From Salinarchaeum sp. IM2453 (lineage in GTDB: Archaea; Halobacteriota; Halobacteria; Halobacteriales; Salinarchaeaceae), in the NCBI RefSeq assembly GCF_019693215.1, contig NZ_CP081183.1, positions 1,987,226 to 2,051,225 of the forward strand: a stretch of DNA of 64,000 nt, written 5' to 3'. Both the position numbers and the translations under genes were made by a program. The notes beneath the pieces are model-generated. The model did not search any database, was not told where the DNA came from, and worked only from the letters and a program-made list of their open reading frames with translations. Of the stretch, positions 1-9,753 are shown piece by piece (position 1 is the first letter of the stretch; every line of letters begins with the position of its first letter).

Positions 1-140
1 GAATCCATGTCTGTGGAGACTGCGCTCCTCGCGCGGATGGCCGGCAACAACCGACCAGCCATGAAGAAGCGCGTTGTGGAACAAAGAACTCCCGTCCGAA
101 AAGTACGGATCAGCGCGAGCAGGGTAGGTAGCTCACCAAA
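1..140 (+). pseudogene. 3' fragment of an IS200/IS605-type tnpB with its right-end hairpin
   Basis: The first 75 bases read in one frame as a degraded version of the C-terminal tail of the intact tnpB in this window (19145-20464): 'ESMSVETALL' here against 'ESTPAETALP' there. The following bases, up to about 135, match the right-end region of the same family, ending in a GGTAGCTCAC-like terminus. The RuvC core is absent from the window, so this is a remnant or the tail of an element cut by the window edge. An open frame of 79 codons runs through it but has no plausible product. From 140 to 411 the DNA is AT-rich and I see no gene; it carries the promoter region of the next gene. Confidence 0.6.
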
Positions 141-411
141 CCATCGTAACCGTCCGTTATTGATATTAGGAATTAGCAATCATTTAAAATCACTTGAGTA
201 TAGGACAACAAATCTGCCACTTATTATTACTATTCGATCATGTTGAACAAACATAATATTTTACTGTCTACATATGGTTATTTTTGAGTGAAATTCGATT
301 AATATAAGTATTTAATCTATAACTGTTGCACAGTGGAATACGATAGATGAGTACACAATTGTTCGAATCCACTGACGGTTCTCTCAGACTATACGGGGGT
401 GTCGGTGTTTC

Positions 412-1782
412 ATGAGTAGTGAAAAATCAACTACTGATATTACGCTTGACTACCCAGCCTCCGATTGGAAAGGTTTCTTTAAACATCACTTTGGTCCTTC
501 AATGATGTGGGCACTGATCAGCATTGGAGGCAGTCATATTGTATTAGGGCCGGAAATGGCTGCTACGTTTGGTTTATTTGCTGTCTGGGTTTTTGCGTTT
601 GTCTATGTTGCGAAGTACGGTGCCTGGGAGCTGGGAATACGTTATAATTACGGAGCGGGGGAAAATCCTGTTGAAGCGTATGACCAACTCCCCGGGCCGA
701 AAAACTGGATGCAATGGTTTACTGTCATTGTATTCGGGGTACTGTACGTTGGAATCACTGCCTCTGTTGGCATGAGCACCGCCGCCTTGGCAGCAGCAAT
801 TACACCTCTTTCAGTTCCTGTCGCATTCGTCGTGTTTGTCGGCGGTGCAGGTATACTGGTCTTCTTTGCAAAGTACAGTTTATTAGAGAAAATCCTAATT
901 GGTTTTACCGCAGCACTTGGTGCATTATTGATTCTCGGCGTTTTTGCTGGTCCACCATCCACAGATGTTGCTGCTGAAACCGTATTCTCTCTCAACCTCG
1001 GCGGCGAGCGAACGATTGCGTTTGTTGCGCTCTTTGCTGCCGTTGCTGGATTTGCTCCAACTGGATTTAGTACGAGCGTGCTAATCGGTAGTTGGAGTAT
1101 GGCAAAGGGCGAAGGAGCAAGCCAACTCAAAAAACATGGGCTTGACCCTCACGATGACCAATATCATGATTATATCAAAGAGTGGATACAGACCGGACGA
1201 CGAGACTTTAATATCGGCTATCTTCTGAGTTTTGTTGTTGTCATCGCCATGGTTCTGTTAGCGACAAACGTGCTGTATCCTGATCCACCGGGCGATGAAA
1301 ACTTCGCTATTGCAGTTGGTGAAATTCTTTCCGAATCGTTTGGTGAATGGTCTTTCTGGGCAATGATGCTTGGGGCATTTGCTGCGTTGTATTCAACAGT
1401 AATCACGCTGCTTGATGGTGCATCTCGTGCTGTTGGTGATGTAATTCCAATGGCTATGGAAAACGATGATCTCGATAGCGACCTGATTCGTCGGGTCATG
1501 GTCGTGTTGATTGTCGTTGTGAGTAGTCTTACCGTTCTCATCCTCGGGAACATTCCGGTCACATTACTCGTCTCGGTTGCAGCGATCCTTGCAGTCACCG
1601 AGATCCTATTTTACCCTGCAAACTACTACATTGTCAAAAAGAACCTTCCAGACGCATTCCAACCGTCCCGAGCATGGACTATCTACTATGCACTCAGCTT
1701 AATTGCGGTGCTTGGGTTTGGTGTTATGGGTGCTGCAGTTGAATTAGGGTTTGTTCCAGAACTTGTTGGGCTACTTTCCTAA
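412..1782 (+). CDS. Nramp-related membrane transporter, non-canonical
   Basis: This 456-residue protein has about eleven hydrophobic segments and belongs to the Nramp/SLC11 superfamily by layout and by similarity to the second copy at 36913-38466. Shared landmarks are 'GGSHIVLGPE' in the first membrane segment (GTSHIITIPT in the other copy) and 'APTGFSTSV' in the sixth (LPTGIDVSL in the other). True Nramp metal transporters carry DPGN in segment 1 and MPH in segment 6; neither is present here, so metal transport cannot be assumed. It lies 53 bases upstream of a D-lactate/glycolate dehydrogenase on the same strand and may be co-transcribed with it. A GGGGGTG stretch about 12 bases before the ATG could serve as a weak ribosome binding site. 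The family call is good; the substrate is unknown. Confidence 0.75.
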   Translation: MSSEKSTTDITLDYPASDWKGFFKHHFGPSMMWALISIGGSHIVLGPEMAATFGLFAVWVFAFVYVAKYGAWELGIRYNYGAGENPVEAYDQLPGPKNWMQWFTVIVFGVLYVGITASVGMSTAALAAAITPLSVPVAFVVFVGGAGILVFFAKYSLLEKILIGFTAALGALLILGVFAGPPSTDVAAETVFSLNLGGERTIAFVALFAAVAGFAPTGFSTSVLIGSWSMAKGEGASQLKKHGLDPHDDQYHDYIKEWIQTGRRDFNIGYLLSFVVVIAMVLLATNVLYPDPPGDENFAIAVGEILSESFGEWSFWAMMLGAFAALYSTVITLLDGASRAVGDVIPMAMENDDLDSDLIRRVMVVLIVVVSSLTVLILGNIPVTLLVSVAAILAVTEILFYPANYYIVKKNLPDAFQPSRAWTIYYALSLIAVLGFGVMGAAVELGFVPELVGLLS

Positions 1783-1835
1783 CGAACATACTCAATTTCT
1801 TATATCCTGAATCTAAATGAGCAAGTAGACTGACT

Positions 1836-3218
1836 ATGGAGCACGATTTTCTGACTGAGATTGTCGGCACACAACGCGTTAGCACCGATCCAAGTACGTT
1901 GAATGATCATAGTCATGACTGGGGCACTCCGGACGAACATCATGTGCGTCCCGATGTCGTTGTTTGGCCTCGCTCAACTGAGGAGGTTGCTGCTATCTTA
2001 TCTGCAGCACACGATCAGTCTATTCCAGTTACACCGTATGGATCTGGCACAAGCACGCAGGGACATGCTGTACCCAACGAGCATGGTATTAGTCTTAATC
2101 TCACACAACTTGACACAGTCGTTGATATCCGCACAAACGATTTCCAAGTGGATGTCCAAGCAGGCGTTGTCGGATCTGATCTGAATGAGGCATTATCAGA
2201 AACGGGGCTGTTCTTTCCGTCACTTCCTGCTTCAGGAGATACAGCAACAATTGGAGGCATGATAGCAAATGATGCAAGTGGGATGCGAACCGTAATGTAT
2301 GATGAAGTGGCAGACCGGGTCCTCCGTCTGCAAGTCGTGCTCCCAAATGGGGAAATAATTGAGACCGGAACAAAAGCAATGAAGTCTTCTTCCGGATATA
2401 ATCTTACCTCACTTTTTACCGGAAGTGAAGGGACTCTCGGGATCATCACGGAAGCAACGCTTGAACTATCACCACGACCATCGAATATCTATGGGGGCCG
2501 GCTTATCTTCAATTCCCGCGGTGATGCATCTGAGGCAGTCTTTGACTTGATCCATTCGGGGATTGACATTGCCAAGCTTGAGCTGGTCGATTCAATCTGT
2601 GCAGCAATGGTTAATGATTATCTCGACGCAGACCTTCCTGACGCTCCGATGTTGTTCATTGAGCTACATGCTGACCATGGAGTTGATGCACAGGTTGATA
2701 CTGTTGAGAAGATAGCTGTTCAACATGACGCACAGGCAGTTGATCTGTCTCCGTCTGGCGATCGGATGAATGACCTGTGGGAGATCCGGTCTGAAATTGC
2801 CAACGCATTGGATCCGTACAATCCCGACTTAACTCCGATTGCTCTCGGGGATGTCAGCGTCCCAATTAGTGAATTTGCACCCTTTATCGGAACCATTGAG
2901 CAATTAGCCGAACAATATGATCTACTTATCCCATGCTTTGGACATGCTGGCGATGGAAATGTCCACTATGCGATATTAGCACGAGAAAATGATCCTGAGC
3001 ATCAACAACTATGCACAGAAGTTGATAAGCAGATCATTACCACTGCCATCGAAATTGGCGGAACAGCCACCGGGGAACATGGAATTGGAGCAGAAAAAAC
3101 AGAGATGGTACAAGAAGAATTTGACACAGCCACCATCCGGCTCATGCATGATATAAAAGATAGTGTTGACCCCGACCATATCCTTAATCCTGGCACGTCA
3201 CTCCCATCAACAGAGTAA
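1836..3218 (+). CDS. FAD-binding D-lactate/glycolate dehydrogenase (GlcD family)
   Basis: A 460-residue flavoprotein of the GlcD/D-lactate dehydrogenase family, full length. The N-terminal FAD-binding PCMH domain (about residues 35-215) shows 'TPYGSGTSTQG' and 'GDTATIGGMIANDASG'. The C-terminal FAD-oxidase domain shows the family hallmarks 'GHAGDGNVHY' and 'GEHGIGAEK'. The family oxidises D-2-hydroxy acids such as D-lactate or glycolate at the cytoplasmic membrane face, passing electrons to quinone or another carrier. No separate GlcE or GlcF subunit follows, which suits the single-chain D-lactate dehydrogenase type. The transporter upstream on the same strand might supply the substrate, but this is inference. 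D-lactate versus glycolate cannot be settled from sequence alone. Confidence 0.85.
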   Translation: MEHDFLTEIVGTQRVSTDPSTLNDHSHDWGTPDEHHVRPDVVVWPRSTEEVAAILSAAHDQSIPVTPYGSGTSTQGHAVPNEHGISLNLTQLDTVVDIRTNDFQVDVQAGVVGSDLNEALSETGLFFPSLPASGDTATIGGMIANDASGMRTVMYDEVADRVLRLQVVLPNGEIIETGTKAMKSSSGYNLTSLFTGSEGTLGIITEATLELSPRPSNIYGGRLIFNSRGDASEAVFDLIHSGIDIAKLELVDSICAAMVNDYLDADLPDAPMLFIELHADHGVDAQVDTVEKIAVQHDAQAVDLSPSGDRMNDLWEIRSEIANALDPYNPDLTPIALGDVSVPISEFAPFIGTIEQLAEQYDLLIPCFGHAGDGNVHYAILARENDPEHQQLCTEVDKQIITTAIEIGGTATGEHGIGAEKTEMVQEEFDTATIRLMHDIKDSVDPDHILNPGTSLPSTE

Positions 3219-3334
3219 ACCTTGGAATTGCTAGCTGCTGATCGCGGAACCAAATTCGAGTGCTGTTTCCATTGATTGATCCTAAGAAATTAGATAGATA
3301 TTCAAATTCTTGACCATTATCTTTCGGTGATCGA

Positions 3335-3907
3335 TTAGCTCTGAATCTCTTGCTTCCAGATTTGCCAGAGTGCTTTGTATACCGTCCAGCAATCGCATTC
3401 ACACTGAGAAGCGATTGCCTGCCCTCGTTTTAGATACTGATTGTATTCGATAACTGATGGAGAATTTGGATATCCCTTGGAAAGTTCACCAGCCGCATGT
3501 AATACCGCCCACGTTCGGGGGCCAGTAACAAGATAGGCATCTGGATCGAGAAACTGCAAAAAAGCAGAGGCAACCGGAACATCAACGCCTGAAAGATCGG
3601 TAAGTAACTGCATCTTGTCAACCACGGAAGTCTGCTGTGTCGTTTCATCAAGCGCAATTAGTACATCGTTGAAATCGTTTTGCCGAAATGCCTCCTCAGC
3701 TTTCTGTCGTTGCTGCCCTGGATATTGTCCTAAATGCCGCCTGTAGTACCATTGAACAACCCATTCAACATCTCTTTTCCCAATGTCTTGGCCCCTCAGT
3801 GTCTTTGGCAACATCCGAATATGCTCCTCTTCGACATCAACAAGTGGCTCGGTATCAGCGTAAGTATCGGCAGCTTCCGTAATCTGCTCCGTCGACAATT
3901 CAATCAT
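3335..3907 (-). CDS. Conserved haloarchaeal protein, possible helix-hairpin-helix fold
   Basis: A 190-residue acidic protein I cannot name. The central stretch 'GVDVPVASAFLQFLDP' resembles the helix-hairpin-helix segment of DNA-glycosylase-like proteins (a Gly-Val turn followed by ASA and a hydrophobic helix), but no catalytic Lys/Asp pair of the HhH-GPD family is obvious. The C-terminal third contains a CECDC cysteine cluster. It is transcribed convergently to the GlcD-type gene and divergently from the formate-dehydrogenase-like gene, and so stands alone. It starts at an ATG. A coding origin is supported by acidic composition and length; function is open. Confidence 0.65.
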   Translation of the reverse strand: MIELSTEQITEAADTYADTEPLVDVEEEHIRMLPKTLRGQDIGKRDVEWVVQWYYRRHLGQYPGQQRQKAEEAFRQNDFNDVLIALDETTQQTSVVDKMQLLTDLSGVDVPVASAFLQFLDPDAYLVTGPRTWAVLHAAGELSKGYPNSPSVIEYNQYLKRGQAIASQCECDCWTVYKALWQIWKQEIQS

Positions 3908-4067
3908 GCCCTGCTCTTTGTTTGTGATCGCCTAAGCATTTCGGCGACCCACTTCCATGCGGTGCTTTGTTGGAAGGCACAGACATCACATATAGACAGA
4001 TCTTCCTGATTATTGGGGATTAATTTATACGTATCGGGGCCTGACAGTGTGTAATTCGTGGTACATG

Positions 4068-6203
4068 ATGTCACAAAACAACAATGACCCAATCAAAACG
4101 ATTTGTCCGTACTGTGGTGTTGGTTGTGGAATTGGTGTGGCCACTGATGATGACTCCAGTGAAATGCATTTTCGACCATGGGGCGATGCTCCTGTCAACA
4201 GTGGTCGTATCTGCATTAAAGGCGGAGCAGCCACCGAAGTCGTTAATCATGAGGATAGACTGACTGATCCACTGATCAAAGAAAACGGGGGATTCCAGAA
4301 AGTTAGTTGGGAAAGGGCATACGAGTATATCATTTCAGAGCTTGAGCGTATTCACGAGGAGCACGGTCCAGATGGAATGGGATTCTTTGGATCCTCAAAG
4401 ACGATGAACGAAGAAAACTATCTTCTTCAGAAACTTGCTCGGCGGTACGGAACTAATCAGGTTGACAACTGCACGCGAATGTGTCACGCCTCAACTGTTT
4501 GGGCGCTTCGCCGGAGTTTGGGCGCTGGTGCAATGACAAATAGCATGGCCGACTTGGCAGAGGAAGCTGATGTACTTTGGATTCATGGTGCTAATCCGGC
4601 CGAACAACACCCTATTGCAAACAGCCAGTATTTTCGACAAGCAGCACTTGATGGAGCAACTGTAATTCAAGTTGATCCACATGCCAATAAAACAACGCGC
4701 TCGTTTGAAATTGAGGATACTGACCGGCATATGCACTTACAGGTTGAACCAGGAACTGATATTGCGCTACTAAATGCTGTCATCAAGACCATATTAGAGC
4801 ATCATGAGAAAAATCCAGAAGATAATTGGATTGACGAAGACTTCATCGAAGATCGAACCGAAGGATTTGAAGACCTGAAACGCACACTTGCAGACTTTGA
4901 TAGAGAGGCTGCTGCAGAAACATGTGGTGTTGATCTTTCGGATATCGAGGAGGCAGCTGAAGTATATGCTCAAGCCGGTAATGCAGCAATATTTACTGGT
5001 ATGGGGATGAGCCAGCACACATCCGGCGTTGATAATGTGCAAAATGAAATCAACCTCGCGCTAATCACTGGAAATATCGGTCGACCTGGTACAGGAATTA
5101 ATCCACTACGAGGCCAGAACAACGTGCAGGGAACATGTGATGTCGGTACAATGCCAAACGTTCTGCCAGGCTATCAAGAAGTGGATGATGATGAGGCTCG
5201 TGAATCTATCGAGTCGGTTTGGGGGTTCGATATTCCTTCTGAACCTGGTCTGACCAATGTTGAAATTTCACACTCAATCGGTGAATCTGTCTTTGGCCTC
5301 TATGTGATGGGAGAGAATCCACTAATGAGTGAACCGGACTCTAATGCTGCTCGACAACGGTTTGACGAGGATCTTGAATTCATGGTCGTGCAGGACATCT
5401 TTATGACTGAAACTGCTGAATTAGCTGATGTCGTCTTGCCAGCAACATCGTGGGCCGAACGGGGAGGAACGGTCACAAATACTGATCGGCGAGTGCAGCT
5501 AATGCGTCCGGTTGAAAAAGTATACGACAATACAAAACATGATCTTGATATACTCAGCGAGATTGGGACCCGGTTATTTGATGACGGATTTGATTTTGAT
5601 GGCCCTGAGGAGGTATTTGAGGAGTTACGTGAAGTCTGTCCCATATATCATGGCATGACCTATGATACGCTTTCTGAAGAAGGGTTGCAGTGGCCCTGCT
5701 ATGAACCAGGTGACGAAGGTGACCAGTATCTCTATAAAAAAGAGTTCGACACTGACAATGGCAAAGGACACATCGAAGGTGTCCGCCATCAACCCCCTGC
5801 TGAAACCCCAGATAAAGAATATCCGCTTATTCTGACAACCGCGCGCCTTGAAGAACATTACAACACGGGAACAATGAGTCGCCGGTCACCAACACTGAAC
5901 CGACAACATCCTGAAAACTTCGTTGATATTCATCCTAAGGACGCAGAAAGATATGGGATTGAAAACGGTCAAACAGTCCAACTGCGCTCCCGACGTGGAT
6001 CCATTGAAGTCACGGCTCAAGTAACAGATGCGATCAAGGAAGGAGTTATTTGGACAACCCCACACTTTGCTGCTTCCTCTGCTAATCGGCTTACAAATGA
6101 TATACTCGATGACCGGGCTAAAATACCCGAGTACAAGGCTGCTGCTGCTGAGATTGATGTTGATATTGATACCAGCAGTTCTACAGAAACAGCTGACGAC
6201 TAA
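4068..6203 (+). CDS. fdhA: Molybdopterin oxidoreductase, formate dehydrogenase alpha-subunit type
   Basis: A 711-residue member of the DMSO-reductase superfamily. The N-terminal Fe4S4 motif C13-x2-C16-x3-C20-x28-C49 is complete ('CPYCGVGCG' ... 'GRICIKGG'). The Mo/W ligand region reads 'DNCTRMCHAST', matching the formate dehydrogenase pattern with cysteine at the selenocysteine position (C139) followed by the catalytic-type His. The C-terminal molybdopterin dinucleotide-binding domain (about 590-690) is present. It should be cytoplasmic, since no Tat signal is seen. No iron-sulfur beta subunit, gamma subunit or maturation gene is adjacent. An upstream in-frame GTG would add seven residues, but the ATG pair at 4065/4068 fits the family start better. 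A DUF309 gene follows, and an oxalate/formate-type carrier lies 7.6 kb away. Formate is the likely substrate, not proven. Confidence 0.8.
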   Translation: MSQNNNDPIKTICPYCGVGCGIGVATDDDSSEMHFRPWGDAPVNSGRICIKGGAATEVVNHEDRLTDPLIKENGGFQKVSWERAYEYIISELERIHEEHGPDGMGFFGSSKTMNEENYLLQKLARRYGTNQVDNCTRMCHASTVWALRRSLGAGAMTNSMADLAEEADVLWIHGANPAEQHPIANSQYFRQAALDGATVIQVDPHANKTTRSFEIEDTDRHMHLQVEPGTDIALLNAVIKTILEHHEKNPEDNWIDEDFIEDRTEGFEDLKRTLADFDREAAAETCGVDLSDIEEAAEVYAQAGNAAIFTGMGMSQHTSGVDNVQNEINLALITGNIGRPGTGINPLRGQNNVQGTCDVGTMPNVLPGYQEVDDDEARESIESVWGFDIPSEPGLTNVEISHSIGESVFGLYVMGENPLMSEPDSNAARQRFDEDLEFMVVQDIFMTETAELADVVLPATSWAERGGTVTNTDRRVQLMRPVEKVYDNTKHDLDILSEIGTRLFDDGFDFDGPEEVFEELREVCPIYHGMTYDTLSEEGLQWPCYEPGDEGDQYLYKKEFDTDNGKGHIEGVRHQPPAETPDKEYPLILTTARLEEHYNTGTMSRRSPTLNRQHPENFVDIHPKDAERYGIENGQTVQLRSRRGSIEVTAQVTDAIKEGVIWTTPHFAASSANRLTNDILDDRAKIPEYKAAAAEIDVDIDTSSSTETADD

Positions 6204-6312
6204 GCACATCTTCTGAAAGAGACTTCTGTCAGTACCACTGTACATGAAACCTGCAGGAAAAAACAGATAGAGCCCGTTGAACTCTGACATTGAGATAGTT
6301 CACAGAAATTTC

Positions 6313-6351
6313 AAGGCGGATGCCACGGTGATTGCCCCCGAGGCAGTTGAC
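6313..6351 (+). repeat. Solo IS-end-like repeat (GGCGGATGCC type)
   Basis: AAGGCGGATGCC at 6313-6324 recurs exactly, inverted, at 15652-15663, and its 10-base core is found inverted at 33515-33524. It is followed by CCCCGAGGCAGTTGAC (6336-6351), which resembles CCCGAGGTTGTTGACC at the 46.3-kb repeat and CCCCGAAGCAGTTGAC (inverted) near 15340. There is no coding capacity. I read it as a stranded left-end fragment of an IS200/IS605-type element lying between the formate-dehydrogenase-like gene and the DUF309 gene. Confidence 0.5.
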
Positions 6352-6416
6352 TTGTATAGACTCCCGGCGACAAGTACTTTTTATTGTAAGCTAACGTCTG
6401 TTTGAGTCTAATATCC

Positions 6417-6902
6417 ATGTCAGAGCATACTAACCGTGCTGATGTTTCTCCTCCATCCAATCCCCAAACCTCCGGCTGGAACACGGCTGAACAGCAGTGG
6501 GAACACCCAACGCTTCGGAAGGCAACAGTTCATGGCATAAGGTTATATAATGTTAGTGAATATCATGAGTCCCACGATTGCTTTGAGTATGAGTGGTTCA
6601 ACTATGGATCCGGTACAACCGAGAGTGCATTCTTACACGGCATGGTTCAAGTCGCGGCCGGTGCGTACAAACACTTTGATTTCGAGAATGATGATGGGAT
6701 GCGGTCGCTGTTTCAGACAGCACTGCAATACTTGCACGACGTGCCAGACCGGTATTACGGTGTTGACGTTGCTAATGTGAAACGTGCACTTCAACAGGCA
6801 CTTTCTGACCCAAGTCTACTGAATAACTGGCTGATAACACTAGATCAACGTAATCCGACAGCATCAGAAGTTGACTACATATATGCAGAACAGTTTGACT
6901 AG
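6417..6902 (+). CDS. DUF309 family protein
   Basis: A 161-residue protein with the DUF309 signature: '[18 protein letters not shown]' (usual pattern: small residue, YHE-HD-E-W) and '[15 protein letters not shown]'. The family is small, probably all-helical and of unknown biochemical role. The ATG at 6417 was chosen over an upstream in-frame TTG because a TATA-like CTTTTTATTG lies about 35 bases before it, as expected for a leaderless haloarchaeal mRNA. It follows the formate-dehydrogenase-like gene on the same strand but is separated from it by 213 bases and a repeat, so it probably has its own promoter. Confidence 0.8.
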   Translation: MSEHTNRADVSPPSNPQTSGWNTAEQQWEHPTLRKATVHGIRLYNVSEYHESHDCFEYEWFNYGSGTTESAFLHGMVQVAAGAYKHFDFENDDGMRSLFQTALQYLHDVPDRYYGVDVANVKRALQQALSDPSLLNNWLITLDQRNPTASEVDYIYAEQFD

Positions 6903-7124
6903 CCAAGTGATCATGCTAAATCGCTCAATATTTCATCATAACCGTTTCATTGCATTATATTTTGGAATCAGGTCGATTTATAACCATTTCCCATTAGCAC
7001 GGCGCAACTTAGGAAATTGCTGGAATGAGATCTGAGATATGCGCAATATATGATTATTTAACTACTTGTTTACAATCGTTTCGACATTCCTAAAAGGCTG
7101 AACAACTGTTTATCCATTGCTTTC

Positions 7125-8687
7125 ATGACAAAAGATAGCATTTCTGCTGATCGCCGGACAATGTTGAAGGCAGCCGGCATTGCAGGTGTGTCAGTAGGCG
7201 CAACAACAACAGCCGGATGTTTAGATTTGCTTGGTATTGATGATGACCAAGTCACGATAACTATGAGCGAAGTTGCGTCAACACCTGATCCTAACGATCA
7301 TAACGCAACGTCCGATTACAATTCTCTTGACCCTGTATATGAACCCTTGCTCCAAGTTGATGAGGAAGGAAACATTGAGGAACACGTCATTACCGATTGG
7401 GTGACTGACTCAGATACAATTGAGCTAACAATTCGAGATGATGTACAATTTCATAACGGCGATGATCTCACAGCATCTGATGTCGCATATACAATAAACC
7501 GCCAAGTTGATGACGATGTGGGCGTTGTCAGTCCGCAGGATGACGGGATGATTGGTATTACGGAAGCGGAGGCTGTCAATGACACGACAATTGAAGTCTC
7601 ACACGAATCAAACCCCGACCTTGCAATGATGGGAATTGCAGTTTTCGGGCGTGCTATGAACGAGGAGTGGACAGCAGACAATGCCGACGATGAAGATGGT
7701 ACTGTTTCCGGTGATATGAACGGAACAGGGCCATATCAACTAGAGGACTTCTCACAGGGAGACTACTACGAATTTACTGTGTTTGATGATTATTGGGGTG
7801 AAACACCAGATGTTGAAGAAATTAGACTTGAGGCAGTTGATGAAGATACAACTCGTCGGGATCGACTTCTCGCTGATGAAACTGAGTTTGTGACTAATCT
7901 TCCTCCAGAAGACATTGATGATGTTGAAGGCGAAGATGACCTTCGGACGGAGACTATCACAAGTTACAGAAATATCTTCCTTGCAATGCCAAACGATGAT
8001 GGTCCATTCGACAGTAAAGACTTCAGACAGGCGATGAACTATGCGATTGACAATGAAGAAGTCCTCAATTCAATTTTCGATGGATACGGAGAGCCGATGT
8101 CACAGCCTATTCCTGAAGGAATCTTTGGCCACAATCCAGAGCTTGATCCGTATGAACAGGATCAGGATCTCGCAGATGATCTAATTGAACAGAGCGGTTA
8201 TACAGATGAAGAATTAGTAATCCATGTCCCGAACGGTCGATATATTAACGATGTAAACACTGCAGAATACGTTGCTTCACAGATTGATGAGCTTGACAAC
8301 GTAAGCTGCGAGCATGAGGTCAGGGACTTTGGAGAATTGGTTGAGGAAATTCTTGACGGCGATCTTGAAACTTCTCCTGATATTTATCTCATTGGATGGG
8401 GGAACCCAACTCATGATGCTAACTATGGTCTTGAACCATGGTTTGTTGAAGGACAATCTTCATACGCGTTTGAAGATTCGGAGCTGGAACAGCGGATTAT
8501 TGATAGTCAGACGATTGAAGACACAGATGAGCGCGAAGAAGAACTTCAAGAGATTAACGAGTATATTCATGACGAAGCCCCGTGGGTATTCCTCCACCGA
8601 CAAGAAAGCATCTATGGCGTACATGAAGATATTGACTGGTCCCCTCGTTCTGATGAACGGATAAATCCTGAAACGATGGAAGAATAA
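7125..8687 (+). CDS. dppA: ABC transporter substrate-binding lipoprotein, dipeptide/oligopeptide type
   Basis: A 520-residue solute-binding protein of SBP_bac_5 type. The N-terminus has a twin-arginine signal ('DRRTMLKAAG') ending in a lipobox cysteine ('TTAGC'), so it is exported folded by Tat and lipid-anchored on the outer face of the membrane. The mature part begins with the family pattern of a listed ligand site ('NSLDPVYEPLL') and contains 'VQFHNGDDLTASDVAYT', typical of peptide-binding proteins. It heads a five-gene same-strand operon with two permeases and two ATPases. A TATA-like CTAAAAGG about 32 bases upstream of the ATG suggests a leaderless transcript. Ligand class (di/oligopeptide, possibly nickel or sugars in some relatives) is inferred from the family. 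Confidence 0.88.
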   Translation: MTKDSISADRRTMLKAAGIAGVSVGATTTAGCLDLLGIDDDQVTITMSEVASTPDPNDHNATSDYNSLDPVYEPLLQVDEEGNIEEHVITDWVTDSDTIELTIRDDVQFHNGDDLTASDVAYTINRQVDDDVGVVSPQDDGMIGITEAEAVNDTTIEVSHESNPDLAMMGIAVFGRAMNEEWTADNADDEDGTVSGDMNGTGPYQLEDFSQGDYYEFTVFDDYWGETPDVEEIRLEAVDEDTTRRDRLLADETEFVTNLPPEDIDDVEGEDDLRTETITSYRNIFLAMPNDDGPFDSKDFRQAMNYAIDNEEVLNSIFDGYGEPMSQPIPEGIFGHNPELDPYEQDQDLADDLIEQSGYTDEELVIHVPNGRYINDVNTAEYVASQIDELDNVSCEHEVRDFGELVEEILDGDLETSPDIYLIGWGNPTHDANYGLEPWFVEGQSSYAFEDSELEQRIIDSQTIEDTDEREEELQEINEYIHDEAPWVFLHRQESIYGVHEDIDWSPRSDERINPETMEE

Positions 8688-8766
8688 GTCAGGAATTGAA
8701 TTTATCTGCTGTCAACGTTTGGAAGCTTCATACTTCCACCCACTATATACATTATAGCCTCCACGC

Positions 8767-9753
8767 ATGCGCCTGATAAAATTCTTGGTTCGTCGAAGTT
8801 TACAAGGTCTGCTGGTTGTCTGGGGAGTTGTCACAATCACATTTTTACTCCGTGTTGTGACTCCGGGAGATCCTATCGATCTGATCGTTGATCCTGGAAC
8901 TTCTCCCGACACTAGAGAACAGATACGGGAAGACTTCGGACTTAATGAGCCATTACATGAACAGTATATTGATTATCTTCTTCAGCTAGTCACCGGTGAT
9001 CTTGGCTACTCATTTCAAGAACGACGTGATGTAGCAGCAATTATTATCGAACGACTTCCAGCAACAATTGAACTTGCCATTGCAGCGACAATTGTTGCCC
9101 TAGTTATTGCCATTCCGTTAGGTGTAATCGCTGCGACCCGCCGCCAGCAGCCTGCCGATTACGCTGCGACAACATTCTCATTATTAGGTATTAGCACACC
9201 GAATTTCTGGTTGGGCGTTATGCTCATTATGATCTTTGCTGTTCAGCTTGGTATCTTTCCGACTAGTGGTCGCCCAGTCGGACTCTGGGAGTCAATTGTT
9301 TCGCTCACGTCGGGGGATATTGTTCCAATAATCCAGTGGACAAACTACATCATCTTACCTGCAATCACGCTTGGAACGTACTTTACTGCGCTTATTACGC
9401 GACTTACTCGGAGTGGAATGCTTGAAGAACTTGGCCAACCATATGTCACTGCAACTGAAGCAAAGGGTCTTCCAGGTGTGCTGATCCGGTATAAACATGT
9501 TTTGCGAAATACGATGATCCCGATTTTGACCGTACTTGGTCTTCAACTCGGAACATTGATTGGTGGAGCAGTTATTACTGAGGCTATCTTCGACTGGCCG
9601 GGACTCGGTGATCAATTAATTAGTGCTATTAATGCCAACGACTGGCCACAAATACAAGGCATCCTTGTTGTAATCGGTGTAAGCTTCGTGATTATCAATG
9701 CGGCTGTTGATCTTCTTTACAGGTATCTTAACCCACAGGTGAGTGAACAATGA
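8767..9753 (+). CDS. dppB: Dipeptide/oligopeptide ABC transporter permease DppB
   Basis: A 328-residue inner permease with six predicted membrane helices. The N-terminus 'LVRRSLQGLLVVWGVVTI' and the early 'VTPGDPIDL' loop are typical of DppB/OppB. The EAA-type cytoplasmic loop that contacts the ATPases is visible as 'TEAKGLPGVLIRYKHVL' with the conserved Gly. It sits 79 bases after the binding-protein gene and its stop overlaps the start of the next permease (ATGA at 9750-9753), indicating translational coupling. It forms a heterodimer with the following gene product. Confidence 0.9.
   Translation: MRLIKFLVRRSLQGLLVVWGVVTITFLLRVVTPGDPIDLIVDPGTSPDTREQIREDFGLNEPLHEQYIDYLLQLVTGDLGYSFQERRDVAAIIIERLPATIELAIAATIVALVIAIPLGVIAATRRQQPADYAATTFSLLGISTPNFWLGVMLIMIFAVQLGIFPTSGRPVGLWESIVSLTSGDIVPIIQWTNYIILPAITLGTYFTALITRLTRSGMLEELGQPYVTATEAKGLPGVLIRYKHVLRNTMIPILTVLGLQLGTLIGGAVITEAIFDWPGLGDQLISAINANDWPQIQGILVVIGVSFVIINAAVDLLYRYLNPQVSEQ

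Noticed and set aside
648-1130. Long minus-strand frame opposite the first Nramp-like gene, and similar frames opposite other genes
   Set aside because: Shadow frames created by codon usage of real genes; their products are Ser/Pro/Ala/Arg-rich without motifs.
4047-4067. GTG start extending the formate-dehydrogenase-like protein by seven residues
   Set aside because: The extra residues (containing CNSW) are unlike the family, and ATG codons follow at once.
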